From: MWEH01 sp035409945
GTDB lineage: Bacteria > Bacillota > Clostridia > Christensenellales > DTU072
Assembly (NCBI GenBank): GCA_035409945.1
Contig: DAONQC010000015.1
Location: 1-34,612 of the forward strand
Direction: 5' to 3'
Length of the DNA stretch: 34,612 nt
In this document: piece after piece, positions 9,211 to 17,774 of the stretch
Numbering within the stretch: the first letter of the stretch is position 1
How the letters are laid out: every line of letters begins with the position of its first letter
Notes under the pieces: generated by a model
The model's database searches: none
Told to the model about the DNA's origin: nothing
The model's input: the letters and a program-made list of their open reading frames with translations, nothing else
Translations under genes and position numbers: made by a program

Positions 9211-9333
9211 TTATTTAAGCTTTCATCCCCTTTCAAACATATAGATTGGTTATGATGTGGGGTAAAAATTATGCCAACCTGTTTTTCGTAGCGTGCTACA
9301 GTATATTAGTACTGCAAAATATAGGGTTATAGA

Positions 9334-10719
9334 TTATCCTCTATATCCTGGTATGTCTGTTAAGTCTCCAATGAAGAAAAACTCGCTTTCTGGGATATTG
9401 TCGGTTTTACCATCAAGGATAGCACGGCAATTTCTAACGGTAGTTTCTACTGGGACATATTTCCCAGCACTGCCTGTATATACACTAGCAACATGGAATG
9501 GCTGAGAGAAAAATCTCTGTAATTTTCTTGCCCTATATACAGTAAGTTTATCTTCATAGTTTAATTCATCCATCCCTAAAATTGCGATAATGTCTTGTAG
9601 TTCATTGTACCTTTGTAGTGTTTCAAGCGCTCTTTTTGCAGTTTCGTAATGTTCTTCACCAACTATCTCGGGTTCTAGTATTCTACTCGTTGATTCAAGA
9701 GGATCAATTGCAGGATAAATACCTTGTTCAACTATCTTTCTTGAAAGAACGGTTATCGCATCAAGGTGTCCAAATAGTGTTGCTGGAGCAGGGTCTGTTA
9801 AATCGTCTGCAGGAACATAAACAGCTTGAATTGAAGTGATAGACCCTCTGTGAGTACTGCATATCCTTTCTTGAAGTGCGCCAATCTCAGTGCTTAAGGT
9901 GGGCTGATACCCAACAGCAGAAGGCATTCTGCCTAGCAATGCAGATACCTCACTTCCTGCTTGAACAAATCTGTATATGTTATCTATAAATAAAAGCACA
10001 TCCCTTTTTTGCACATCTCTAAAATATTCAGCCATAGTTAATCCTGTAAACGCGGCTCTCATTCTAGCCCCTGGAGATTCATTCATTTGGCCAAATACTA
10101 ATGCTGTGTTTTGAAGAGTTCCTGCCTCAGTCATGTCTTGGACCATCTCATATCCTTCTCTGCTTCTTTCACCAACGCCTGTGAAAATAGACCTGCCTCC
10201 ATGATGGTTGGTAATGTTATGAATCAACTCTAAAATTAATACGGTTTTTCCAACTCCGGCACCACCAAATAAGCCAATTTTTCCACCTTTAGCATATGGC
10301 GTTAATAAATCAATAACCTTAATTCCGGTTTCAAATATATGAGTATTGGGATTCTGTTCTGTAAGTAAAGGTGCATCTCTATAAATAGAACGAGTTACTC
10401 CTCTAAGTGCACCTTTATGGTCTATAGGCTCGCCAAGCGCATTAAATACCCTACCTAAAGTTTTATTCCCAACAGGCACTCTGATGGTTTGACCTGTGGC
10501 AACAACCTTCATGCCTCTACTCAATCCTTCAGTAGGCTCAAGAGAAATACATCTTACCGTTGAGTCATCGATGTGGTTCATGACTTCTATTTTTACAACC
10601 CTATCTCCCGCATCAACTTTTAAAAGCTCATTTTGCCTTGGAAGATCTGCAGGGAATCTCACATCCACTACTGAACTGATAATTTGTACTATTACTCCAT
10701 CTGACGCTTTCCCTAACAT
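9334..10719 (-). CDS. atpD: ATP synthase F1 beta subunit
   Basis: 461 residues, normal length. The catalytic P-loop GGAGVGKT is at 152-159, followed by the GERSREG block, the MNESPGARMRAAFTGLTMAEYFRD region and the LLFIDNIYRFVQAGSEVSALLGRMPSAVGYQPTL block in which Asp of FIDNIYR is the Walker B acid (usual FIDNIFRF). The C-terminal helical domain contains GMDELNYEDKLTVYRARK, where the usual DELSDED stretch reads DELNYED. Beta carries the three catalytic sites for ATP synthesis from ADP and phosphate. It lies 13 bp downstream of atpG, clearly the same transcript. The family call is certain. Confidence 0.97.
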   Translation of the reverse strand: MLGKASDGVIVQIISSVVDVRFPADLPRQNELLKVDAGDRVVKIEVMNHIDDSTVRCISLEPTEGLSRGMKVVATGQTIRVPVGNKTLGRVFNALGEPIDHKGALRGVTRSIYRDAPLLTEQNPNTHIFETGIKVIDLLTPYAKGGKIGLFGGAGVGKTVLILELIHNITNHHGGRSIFTGVGERSREGYEMVQDMTEAGTLQNTALVFGQMNESPGARMRAAFTGLTMAEYFRDVQKRDVLLFIDNIYRFVQAGSEVSALLGRMPSAVGYQPTLSTEIGALQERICSTHRGSITSIQAVYVPADDLTDPAPATLFGHLDAITVLSRKIVEQGIYPAIDPLESTSRILEPEIVGEEHYETAKRALETLQRYNELQDIIAILGMDELNYEDKLTVYRARKLQRFFSQPFHVASVYTGSAGKYVPVETTVRNCRAILDGKTDNIPESEFFFIGDLTDIPGYRG

Positions 10720-10732
10720 ATATACTCCTAAT

Positions 10733-11569
10733 TTAATAATTTCTACTCATGTTTGTTGTCATTGCATCAAGCAACGCATTTGTGATACTTTCCTGTCTTT
10801 CGTGGTTATACTTTTTCTGTAATGTATCGATAATCTTCTTGGAATTTGATGTAGCTTCTTGCATACTTACCATTCTTTTGAAGTTTTCAGCGTATGACGC
10901 AGAACAGAGAGCCTGATAAACTCTTGCTCCAACATATTGGATTAATGCTTTTTCTAATGTATCTCCAGGAGAGATGTAATTTATCTCTTCAGTGTCATCT
11001 AATATTTCCAAAGGCAATATTTTTTTAATAGCTATTTTTTGTTGAGATAACTTATCCGCCATTGTGTATATGATAAAAGCCCTATCCATCTTCTCTGCTT
11101 TAAAATCTGCACACAAATCCTCTGCTATTGCTCTTGCATCGTCAGGCATAGGGTCGGGGAATATATTGACATAAGAGTTATCAACATCTATACCTTCTTT
11201 TTTATCATAATATTCTTTAACTACTGCGCCAACTGCAAATAAGTTAGTTATTTTCTTGTTTCTCATAGATTCATCAGATGCATTTATAATTAATTGGTTA
11301 TAATCTCCACAAAGCCCTTTATCCGCCCCTATAACAACATATGCGGCACGGTTGCCTTCTCTTTGTTGAAAAAACGGATGGGTTTTTGTTTCTAGCGACG
11401 ACATTAAATGGTTAGCAGATGCTGAAACTTCCTCTAAAAATACGTTTGCCGATAAAAACTTTTCTTTTGCCCGACGCATTTTAGCTGCAGAAATCAAGTA
11501 CACTGCATTGGTAATTTTTGCAGTTTCCTTAACGCTTGATATTCTTCGCTTTAAATCTTTAGTATTCAT
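10733..11569 (-). CDS. atpG: ATP synthase F1 gamma subunit
   Basis: 278 residues. The N-terminal helix MNTKDLKRRISSVKETAKITNA and the C-terminal helix (EATSNSKKIIDTLQKKYNHERQESIT) form the rotating coiled coil of the central stalk; both are strongly conserved here. The middle Rossmann-like domain has the AAYVVIGADKGLCGDYN block (family: SDRGLCGGYN). Gamma turns inside the alpha/beta hexamer and couples proton flow to catalysis. The gene sits between atpA and atpD with short spacers (48 and 13 bp). The start has AGAG... spacing typical of its neighbours. Confidence 0.95.
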   Translation of the reverse strand: MNTKDLKRRISSVKETAKITNAVYLISAAKMRRAKEKFLSANVFLEEVSASANHLMSSLETKTHPFFQQREGNRAAYVVIGADKGLCGDYNQLIINASDESMRNKKITNLFAVGAVVKEYYDKKEGIDVDNSYVNIFPDPMPDDARAIAEDLCADFKAEKMDRAFIIYTMADKLSQQKIAIKKILPLEILDDTEEINYISPGDTLEKALIQYVGARVYQALCSASYAENFKRMVSMQEATSNSKKIIDTLQKKYNHERQESITNALLDAMTTNMSRNY

Positions 11570-11617
11570 TGTATAATTCTCTTCAGCTATCCATCTCTTA
11601 GCAAAATGAAGGTTAAA

Positions 11618-13135
11618 CTAGCTCTTAATTACGGCAATATATTCTTTGAACTCATCTAATATTTCCTGAGCGTCTTCGTCAGTTAAATCTTTCTCTGTAG
11701 CTATACGGTCGTATATTTTATGACCTGATTTGCTTTTGTATATCTGTATAAAGTTGGTTAGAATATTAATCGCATCTTTAGGGTCAAAATCATCAAGAAG
11801 ATTACTTTGTAGAATTAAAAACTTAATAACCATATCTGCCATTGGAACGGGATTAAACTGGGGTTGTTTTAATGCTTCTGTTAAAACAGCACCGTGCTTT
11901 AAAATTGCTTTTGTCGCATCATCTAAATCTGCGTCAAACCTAGCAAAAACCTGCATTTCGCGATATTGAGCCAAATTCAAACGAATTTTACCACTTACCT
12001 TTCGCACTGCTTTACTTTGTGCAGCTCCACCTACTCTAGACACCGAAAGGCCTACATTAATTGCTGGTCTTAAACCAGAATTAAATAAATCCGCCTCTAA
12101 ATAAATTTGTCCGTCGGTAATTGAAATTACATTGGTTGGTATATATGAGGAAATATCTCCATCTAGAGTTTCAACTATTGGAAGAGCGGTAAGAGAACCA
12201 CCACCCAAACGCTCTGCTAGTTTTGCACTTCTTTCGAGCAAACGAGAATGGATATAAAAGATATCTCCAGGGTAAGCTTCTCTACCCGAAGGTCTCTTTA
12301 AAAGTAATGATATAGTTCTATATGCTACTGCATGTTTTGATAAATCATCATAAATTATTAAAACATCTTTTCCCCTATACATAAATTCCTCTGCTACAGC
12401 AGTTGCAGCATAAGGAGTTAGATATTGAAGAGGCGCAGGTTGCCCAGCAGTAGAGGTAACGACAATTGTATAATCCATCGCACCTTGTTTAGTTAAATCC
12501 TTTACCACTCTTGCGACAGATGATGTCTTTTGTCCAATAGCAACATATACACAAATGACATCTTTGCCCTTTTGATTGACTATGGTATCGAGTGTTATGG
12601 CAGTTTTTCCAGTTTGTCTATCTCCAATAATCAACTCTCTTTGACCTTTGCCGATAGGAACCATTACATCTATTGCTTTGATACCTGTAAACAAAGGTTC
12701 ATCAACTTTTGCCCTATCAAAAATGGTAGGTGCAGGACTTTCTATATCCCTATAACTGCTTGCTCTGATGGGACCTTTTCCATCTAGCGGTTGACCAAGA
12801 GGATCGATTACTCTACCTAAAAAGTTATCCCCAGAAGGAACCTTTATTGTTTCGCCTGTGGGATAGACAATGTCTCCAGGCGAAATGCTGTCGGATGCAG
12901 ATAATAAAATTGCGCCAGTGACATCGGTTTCCAAGTTCAATGCAATAGCATAACTATCTCCTGAAATCCGTACAAGCTCACCATTTTGAACATCCATAAG
13001 CCCTTCAATCATCACAACTCCATCGTACGAAGAAATAACCCTGCCAGCAGGACGCACGTCTGTTTCACGCTTAAGCGAAGCAGTTTCTTTTAAAATCGTA
13101 TTAATTATTTCAAATGGATTGTAATTGTTTTTCAT
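11618..13135 (-). CDS. atpA: ATP synthase F1 alpha subunit
   Basis: 505 residues, normal length. The nucleotide-binding loop GDRQTGKT is at 171-178, the arginine finger is in the SVSRVGGAAQ block, and SLTALPIVET and SYIPTNVISITDGQI are as expected. Alpha forms the non-catalytic sites of the hexamer. In studied enzymes its first ~20 residues bind the N-terminal domain of delta. Those residues exist here (MKNNYNPFEIINTILKE), although the delta encoded next door lacks that domain. The upstream gap to atpH holds a duplicated piece of atpH. The ribosome binding site before the ATG is weak (GGGCGATAAGATAAT), so translation may depend on coupling or on the upstream region. Confidence 0.97.
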   Translation of the reverse strand: MKNNYNPFEIINTILKETASLKRETDVRPAGRVISSYDGVVMIEGLMDVQNGELVRISGDSYAIALNLETDVTGAILLSASDSISPGDIVYPTGETIKVPSGDNFLGRVIDPLGQPLDGKGPIRASSYRDIESPAPTIFDRAKVDEPLFTGIKAIDVMVPIGKGQRELIIGDRQTGKTAITLDTIVNQKGKDVICVYVAIGQKTSSVARVVKDLTKQGAMDYTIVVTSTAGQPAPLQYLTPYAATAVAEEFMYRGKDVLIIYDDLSKHAVAYRTISLLLKRPSGREAYPGDIFYIHSRLLERSAKLAERLGGGSLTALPIVETLDGDISSYIPTNVISITDGQIYLEADLFNSGLRPAINVGLSVSRVGGAAQSKAVRKVSGKIRLNLAQYREMQVFARFDADLDDATKAILKHGAVLTEALKQPQFNPVPMADMVIKFLILQSNLLDDFDPKDAINILTNFIQIYKSKSGHKIYDRIATEKDLTDEDAQEILDEFKEYIAVIKS

Positions 13136-13176
13136 ATTATCTTATCGCCCTTTTATCAAGTAGAGGAGATTCCTCA

Positions 13177-13260
13177 CTATTTGAGTTTTTCAATCATTTT
13201 ATCTTTGAACTTAGTAAGTTGTGTTTTAAGCAAGCCGTCGTAAGCTATTTGACCATCAAA
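13177..13260 (-). repeat. Duplicated 3' end of atpH (gene remnant)
   Basis: These 84 bases match 13300-13383, the last 27 codons plus stop of atpH, with six mismatches (93%), offset 123 bp. The copy still reads FDGQIAYDGLLKTQ...KDKMIEKLK and a stop, but an in-frame TGA lies just upstream and there is no start. The spacers flanking the two copies (…GGAGGTGTACC… and …GAGGAGATTCC… on the plus strand) are also similar. This is therefore a 123-bp tandem duplication whose downstream copy is non-coding and decaying. Confidence 0.92.
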
Positions 13261-13299
13261 CTTGGTTATTCAATTTTTCTCTAATGGAGGTGTACCTTA

Positions 13300-13524
13300 T
13301 TATTTGAGTTTCTCAATCATTTTATCTTTGAACTTAGTAAGTTGTGTTTTGAGTGAGCCGTCGTAAGCTATTTGTCCATCAAATATGATGATTCCCCCAA
13401 CGATGCTTTTATCTATTCGGTATATAGCTTCAAAATCACCATACTTTTTTTGTAGTCTGGCTTCAATCTCTGATTTTTTCTTGGAGGAAAGCTCTTTACT
13501 TGTTGTTATTGTTAGTTTTGCCAT
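13300..13524 (-). CDS. atpH: ATP synthase F1 delta subunit, C-terminal domain only
   Basis: 74 residues against about 180 for the family. The whole sequence matches the C-terminal third of delta: a SKELSSKKKSEIEARLQKKYG helix, then IDKSIVGGIIIFDGQIAYDGS (family: (V)DPSLIGG..(I/V)..G....DGS) and a closing Lys-rich helix. The N-terminal six-helix domain, which clamps the alpha N termini at the top of F1, is absent. Only 79 bp separate this gene from atpF, so it is not hidden in another frame, and subunit b has normal length with no fusion. An AGGA site seven bases before the ATG supports the start. The part kept is the one that contacts subunit b. Either the stator attaches differently, or a separate N-terminal piece is encoded elsewhere. 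Confidence 0.85.
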   Translation of the reverse strand: MAKLTITTSKELSSKKKSEIEARLQKKYGDFEAIYRIDKSIVGGIIIFDGQIAYDGSLKTQLTKFKDKMIEKLK

Positions 13525-13603
13525 ATTTATCCTAATCTACTCTTCTTTTACCTATGGTCTGTTCGACACAACTGCGTAAGCAAGTTGATTGTATGCTGTA
13601 TAT

Positions 13604-14119
13604 CTATTCTTCATCTGTCCAATCGTCGATACATTTGTCGATAATTTGTTCATTTTCCTCGGAGCTAATTTCTCTTTCGAGTAGCGCTTCGGCAATAGCA
13701 ACAGCGACATCTGCTACCTTGCCTTTTATTCCACTAATTGTTTCCTTCTTTATTTCATCTGACTCGGCTTCAGCACGATTAATTATTTCTTCAGCTTTTT
13801 TAGAAGCTTCTAAAACAGCAGTTTCTTTAATCATGTTAGCAGTTCTTTCAGCTTCCATTCGGTGAACCAAAATTTCACTATCTGCTTTATCTAATTTCTC
13901 CTTATACAAAGCATGAAGTTCTTCAGCTTCTTTTTTTACTTGCTCATTGGTATCATATTGTTCTTTAATCTCGTTTTGTCTGTTTTCTATAAACTTCTTT
14001 ACAGGCTTATACACGAGTAAAGTTACCCCTATGAACAAGATAAGGAAATTTAGCAAGTGGAGAAGTATTTTCATCCCATCAAGACCTAATGGGAGATTTG
14101 AAGCTAATAACATGTTCAT
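13604..14119 (-). CDS. atpF: ATP synthase Fo subunit b
   Basis: 171 residues, normal length. One membrane helix at about 15-38 (MKILLHLLNFLILFIGVTLLVY) begins the protein, with the typical junction KPVKKFIENRQNEI. It is followed by a long charged, Ala-rich helix forming the peripheral stalk dimer, and a C-terminal LEREISSEENEQIIDKCIDDW segment typical of b, which normally contacts delta. It lies nine bases after atpE and 79 bases before the shortened atpH. Nothing suggests a b-delta fusion of the mycobacterial kind. Confidence 0.94.
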   Translation of the reverse strand: MNMLLASNLPLGLDGMKILLHLLNFLILFIGVTLLVYKPVKKFIENRQNEIKEQYDTNEQVKKEAEELHALYKEKLDKADSEILVHRMEAERTANMIKETAVLEASKKAEEIINRAEAESDEIKKETISGIKGKVADVAVAIAEALLEREISSEENEQIIDKCIDDWTDEE

Positions 14120-14128
14120 TGTTTACCT

Positions 14129-14386
14129 CTATAGTACATTAATTACCAGTAATATCGATATGACTAGCACGTAAATGATAACAGTTTCAATGAAAACAAG
14201 ACCGAGTATTAAGGCTCCTCTTATTTTGCCCTCTGCTTCTGGTTGCCTTGCTATTCCATCAAGTGCTTTACTAATTACCATTGCCATTCCAAGTGCGGCT
14301 GCAACACCTGCTATCGCAATAGCAAGACCTGCTGCAAGTGCATATACGGCTTTAAGTTCAAGTGCTGCTACTAAAAATGAATTCAT
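14129..14386 (-). CDS. atpE: ATP synthase Fo subunit c (rotor ring)
   Basis: 85 residues, two membrane helices joined by the polar loop ARQPEA (47-52). The ion-carrying carboxylate is Glu67 in FIETVIIY. Of the Na+-binding pattern known from Ilyobacter and Acetobacterium (Gln in helix 1, then E-S/T-T in helix 2), only the hydroxyl residue after Glu is kept (Thr68). The helix-1 Gln position is Met34 and the next Thr is Val69, so H+ coupling is more likely than Na+. The packing motif GxGxGxGxG of helix 1 reads GxAxAxGxA (27-35). The ribosome binding site GGAGGT precedes the ATG. Confidence 0.94.
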   Translation of the reverse strand: MNSFLVAALELKAVYALAAGLAIAIAGVAAALGMAMVISKALDGIARQPEAEGKIRGALILGLVFIETVIIYVLVISILLVINVL

Positions 14387-14497
14387 AATTACCTCCGATG
14401 TTAGTATATTTAATTTATTATTTGTTATTTTTTATACTCTTTTTTAAGTGGATTTGTTAACGTTTTTCTAACTAGTTTTAATGGCGTTTTTGCACAC

Positions 14498-15283
14498 CTA
14501 AATACTAGATGTTACACCTTCTTTTTGGTCGTCAATGTTTTCCAAGTTTTGCTTTTTGTTTTTTCTTTTCTTTATCTTCTTTGTTTTTGTTTTTTTAGGA
14601 ATTGGTTCTGCTGCACCGCCATAGAACATAGAGGTAAGGAGTGTTAAAACATACGTTTGAATTACTGCATGAAATACAGTAAAGATAACTCCTACAAATA
14701 CAGGCACTACAAAGGACAGTGCTATAAACTCGTATACCAGTGCGGTCATAATTAAACCACTTAACATACTTCCAAAAAGACGGAAGGACATTGAAAGCGG
14801 AAGAGAGAAGTCTTTTAATGCATGCAGCGCTCCCTTTGGACCATTAGTTTTTACACCACCTGCAATTATTGTCCCAAAAGAACACAGCGCTATTGCAATA
14901 CAAGCATTTATATCTACCAGTATAGGTCTTAACCCAATGAGTTCTATCATTGTTCCAAAGAAAACAAATACTGCCGCACTAAAAACATAAGCTCCTAAAA
15001 ACCTATTACTCCCTGGACTATGGGAATTTGCAAGACCAGAAAAGAATGTCACAGCTTTTTCAAGAACAACCTGCCCTCTTCCTGGGATTTTTTTCATTCT
15101 TGGAATAAAGAAAATTCTTAGTATCAAACAGAAAAATAAAATAACTCCAGTAACAATAAGAGCAGAGAAAAAGCTCGGGTTTACTGGCACGCCTAAGAAG
15201 TTGACATCATCTGGTAATACAGCCTTTTTCATTATCTCCCCAAGAGAAGATCCACTTTCTGCTGCTAATAGGTAATGTGTCAT
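14498..15283 (-). CDS. atpB: ATP synthase Fo subunit a
   Basis: 261 residues. The essential arginine is Arg168 in LSMSFRLFGSMLSG (family: LS.slRLfGN...G), and the last helix contains the QTYVLTLLTSMFY block (family: QAYVFT.L). Five or six membrane helices form the ion half-channels against the c-ring. After the last helix there is an unusual tail of about 40 residues, strongly basic at first (KKTKTKKIKKRKNKK) and then acidic; most a subunits end soon after the last helix. It is the first ATP synthase gene of the cluster; no atpI was found upstream, where the antiporter gene lies 262 bp away. Confidence 0.94.
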   Translation of the reverse strand: MTHYLLAAESGSSLGEIMKKAVLPDDVNFLGVPVNPSFFSALIVTGVILFFCLILRIFFIPRMKKIPGRGQVVLEKAVTFFSGLANSHSPGSNRFLGAYVFSAAVFVFFGTMIELIGLRPILVDINACIAIALCSFGTIIAGGVKTNGPKGALHALKDFSLPLSMSFRLFGSMLSGLIMTALVYEFIALSFVVPVFVGVIFTVFHAVIQTYVLTLLTSMFYGGAAEPIPKKTKTKKIKKRKNKKQNLENIDDQKEGVTSSI

Positions 15284-15545
15284 AAACTGCTCCTTATATT
15301 ATTTTCGATATTCAATTTTACTGTATATATTCACCAAACAGTGAATTGTATGTTGTTTGAATCCTAGTGTTACACACTGAACTTTTTTCTATTGTTTATT
15401 AATTGTGGAAGAGCCTTCTAATTTCTCTACACTCATTCTTCTAAACTGGTTGTAGATATGCGTCCGTTTTTTGATTTGCTACTGATGTAATATTTGCCAA
15501 TTTTTCTATACTCATTCTTTTAAGTAGATCGGATGACTGTTGACA
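15284..15545 (-). repeat. Antiporter-atpB gap with two degraded copies of the antiporter 3' end
   Basis: Gene bases 15606-15672 recur at 15469-15530 (offset 137) and in part at 15415-15452 (offset about 217), on the same strand, with roughly 75-80% identity. Markers are TTTTGATTT, TGTAATA, CTTCTAATT and the CTC.TTCTT block. Translated on the minus strand, the copies give LLKRMSIEKLANITS and FRRMSVEKLEGSST, compared with LIGRTSIEELEDYYTS in the gene. The two copies are in different frames and neither has a usable start, so they are remnants. No terminator was seen, so read-through into atpB is possible. Confidence 0.8.
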
Positions 15546-17129
15546 TTATTTAGACTCATCACTGCCTTTAGATTCGTCACTACTTACTGTGGATGAGTCT
15601 TCGCCTTTTGATTTACTACTAGTGTAATAATCTTCTAATTCCTCGATGCTCGTTCTTCCGATTAAGTTTGTATAGTCAATATCATCATCAATAAAATCTA
15701 AAACCACCGTATCACTTGGGTTAGCGGATACTTCGGTTGCGACTTCTTGCTTTGAAGATTCTACTACATCAGTACTTGGTTTAGAAGATTCCACATCAAC
15801 TTTTGGTTCAGTATTAGCCGACTCAATTAGTACTTCGGATGGCACATCAACATCACTACCAGAAATAAATCTAACTCGAGCTTTACGCCTAGCTTTTAAG
15901 TTTCTAAACAGCATAACCAAGGGAATTGTGCCTTCTCCCGTAATTTCTCCAGCTCGCTTTAGCGCCCCTTTAGTAATGATTGGACCAGTTAGCTCGTAGA
16001 ATAATGTTGCACCTAAAACTACTGTTGTTATTTGTGGTACTATTGCCTCAAGCCCTGGCGTGCTTGCTATAACAGTAACCATTCCGATTGCTACACCAGC
16101 TTGCGGAAGTAAAGTAAACCCTAGATAATTACGAACTGTTTTTGTTTCTTTGACTGCAACAGCTGAGAAATAAGAACCAAAGTATTTACCAAGTGAACGA
16201 GCCAAAATGTAGACTATACCCACAACACCCACTTGAGGAATTATTCTTAAATCTAAATGCGCACCAGATAATATGAAAAATGCCATAAATAGAGGTGGCG
16301 TCCACATATCCACTCTCTCAACAACTGATTCATAATCCTTTCTCAAGTTGGCAAAAACCATACCTGTTGTCATGCAGGTAATAAGTGGCGACATATCCCA
16401 CATTTGTGAAAGACCCACGCCCGCAAAAACTGATGCTATCACCCATATTAATCTATTAGCTCTTGACTTGAAAAACTTGCACACTACAACAAGTATAAAA
16501 CCAATCCCAGCGCCAACAGCAAGTGACTTAACTATTTCTAAAAGTGGAAGTAAGAACATGTTAGTTGCAGAAGCTTGGGTATCCGTTAATAGAACCTTGG
16601 CAATGCCTAGGCATATTGAGAATAAAAACAGACCGATTAAATCGTCAAAAGCAACGACAGGCATCAAAATATCCGTCAAATGTCCCCTTGCTTTGTATTG
16701 TTTAATTACAAGCAACGTTATTGCTGGAGCAGTAGCTGCAGCTATTGCACCTAGTAGTAAAATTGCAGGAATTCCAATTAGGCTTGGGTTAATCGCGCGA
16801 ACAATAAATAATGCACCTATTACAAATGCTGTTGCAGCAACTGCCTGAACAACAGTTATTGTTAAAATCTTTCCACCAATTTGTTTGAGTAGTTTTAGTC
16901 TAAACTCATTACCTGCAGCAAAAGCAATAAATCCTAATGCCACATTAGATATGATTGTTAATGAATCCATCATATCTACGCTAATTAACTTGGTTGTAAA
17001 TGGGCTAACAATTAAACCAGCAATGATATAACCAGTCACGTTTGGGAGGTTTAATAATTTCATTAACCTCGTCAAAAGTAATGCTATAACAAAACAAATG
17101 GCAATTGCTAAAAGGACATTAGTAATCAT
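15546..17129 (-). CDS. Na+/H+ (cation/proton) antiporter, CPA2 family
   Basis: About 527 residues from ATG at 17129; a TTG eight codons upstream would add a Gly-rich stretch with no hydrophobic character, so the ATG is preferred. Thirteen or so membrane helices span residues 1-410. ATAPAITLLV matches the unwound helix 4 and AFDDLIGLFLF carries the paired Asp of electrogenic NapA/NhaA-type exchangers. A Lys lies in the helix-10 region (ARSLGKYFG). A cytoplasmic tail of about 115 residues rich in Ser, Asp, Glu and Lys follows, without a TrkA-N domain, so it is not a full KefB/C. It would exchange Na+ (or K+) for H+, directly upstream of the ATP synthase genes on the same strand, which points to joint control of the ion gradient. 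Confidence 0.87.
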   Translation of the reverse strand: MITNVLLAIAICFVIALLLTRLMKLLNLPNVTGYIIAGLIVSPFTTKLISVDMMDSLTIISNVALGFIAFAAGNEFRLKLLKQIGGKILTITVVQAVAATAFVIGALFIVRAINPSLIGIPAILLLGAIAAATAPAITLLVIKQYKARGHLTDILMPVVAFDDLIGLFLFSICLGIAKVLLTDTQASATNMFLLPLLEIVKSLAVGAGIGFILVVVCKFFKSRANRLIWVIASVFAGVGLSQMWDMSPLITCMTTGMVFANLRKDYESVVERVDMWTPPLFMAFFILSGAHLDLRIIPQVGVVGIVYILARSLGKYFGSYFSAVAVKETKTVRNYLGFTLLPQAGVAIGMVTVIASTPGLEAIVPQITTVVLGATLFYELTGPIITKGALKRAGEITGEGTIPLVMLFRNLKARRKARVRFISGSDVDVPSEVLIESANTEPKVDVESSKPSTDVVESSKQEVATEVSANPSDTVVLDFIDDDIDYTNLIGRTSIEELEDYYTSSKSKGEDSSTVSSDESKGSDESK

Positions 17130-17774
17130 GATTTCCCCACACACCCCACCCAAAATTTACTATTAAATTGAAACATATATAAATGTTTTTATTATTTCGC
17201 TACACACCAGCAGTTATTATTACATTTTTATACAGCTGCATAATGTAAGTGTTTTTCATAGTTAGGTCGCCAGTGTAAATATAAATGAACCTTATAACTC
17301 GTAAAAAGTTCTCTTTGTTTTATTGTATTAAATGTTAACCTAAAAAGCAACCATAACAGCCAATTAGAATGATATTTTAGCAATTTATTGCATTTAACAC
17401 ACAAAATCCTCGAAGAGATTAATCTTTACGATCAACTTGACAATTAAGCTGTTTTTGCAATTTTATTTACGTTTAACAACTAAAGTCCATATTTTATGGT
17501 TTAAATGATTGAATTTTAAACCTATGTAATAATTTGTTAGTTTCCATAGTAAGCATAAAGGCAGGACATAAAACATCACAAGATGAGCACAATTTTAATA
17601 TGAGATTTACATTTTATACTGCTTTACTCTACTATTTTTGCTGCTTTATGGTATAATAATTTGTAATTACAAGCACGAGTACAAATTGAGACTTGTTTAG
17701 GCGAAATAATAAAACATTTGAATTGATACGCATGTAACTATTGAATTGTCAGAAAACATAAATGGAGAAATATT
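17130..17774. other. Divergent promoter region between antiporter/ATP synthase and fumarase genes
   Basis: 645 bp, AT-rich, no gene supported. It must hold promoters for both directions. Toward fumarase, an extended -10 (TGGTATAAT, TATAAT at 17652-17657) is the best candidate, without a good -35. Toward the antiporter, CTGTATAAA on the minus strand near 17230 is possible. AAACAT/ATGTTT forms a small inverted repeat near 17180. A G-rich stretch (GGGTGGGGTGTGTGGGG on the minus strand) sits just before the antiporter ATG. Confidence 0.5.
17649..17657 (+). promoter_or_regulatory. Extended -10 promoter for fumarase operon
   Basis: TGGTATAAT matches the extended -10 consensus TGnTATAAT. It would place the transcript start near 17664, giving a leader of about 110 bases before the fumarase alpha ATG. 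No clear -35 was found at 17 bp, as is common with extended -10 promoters. Confidence 0.5.

Noticed and set aside
17130..17153. TTG start eight codons upstream for the antiporter.
   Set aside because: The added residues are Gly-rich without membrane character, and the first helix begins naturally at the ATG at 17129.
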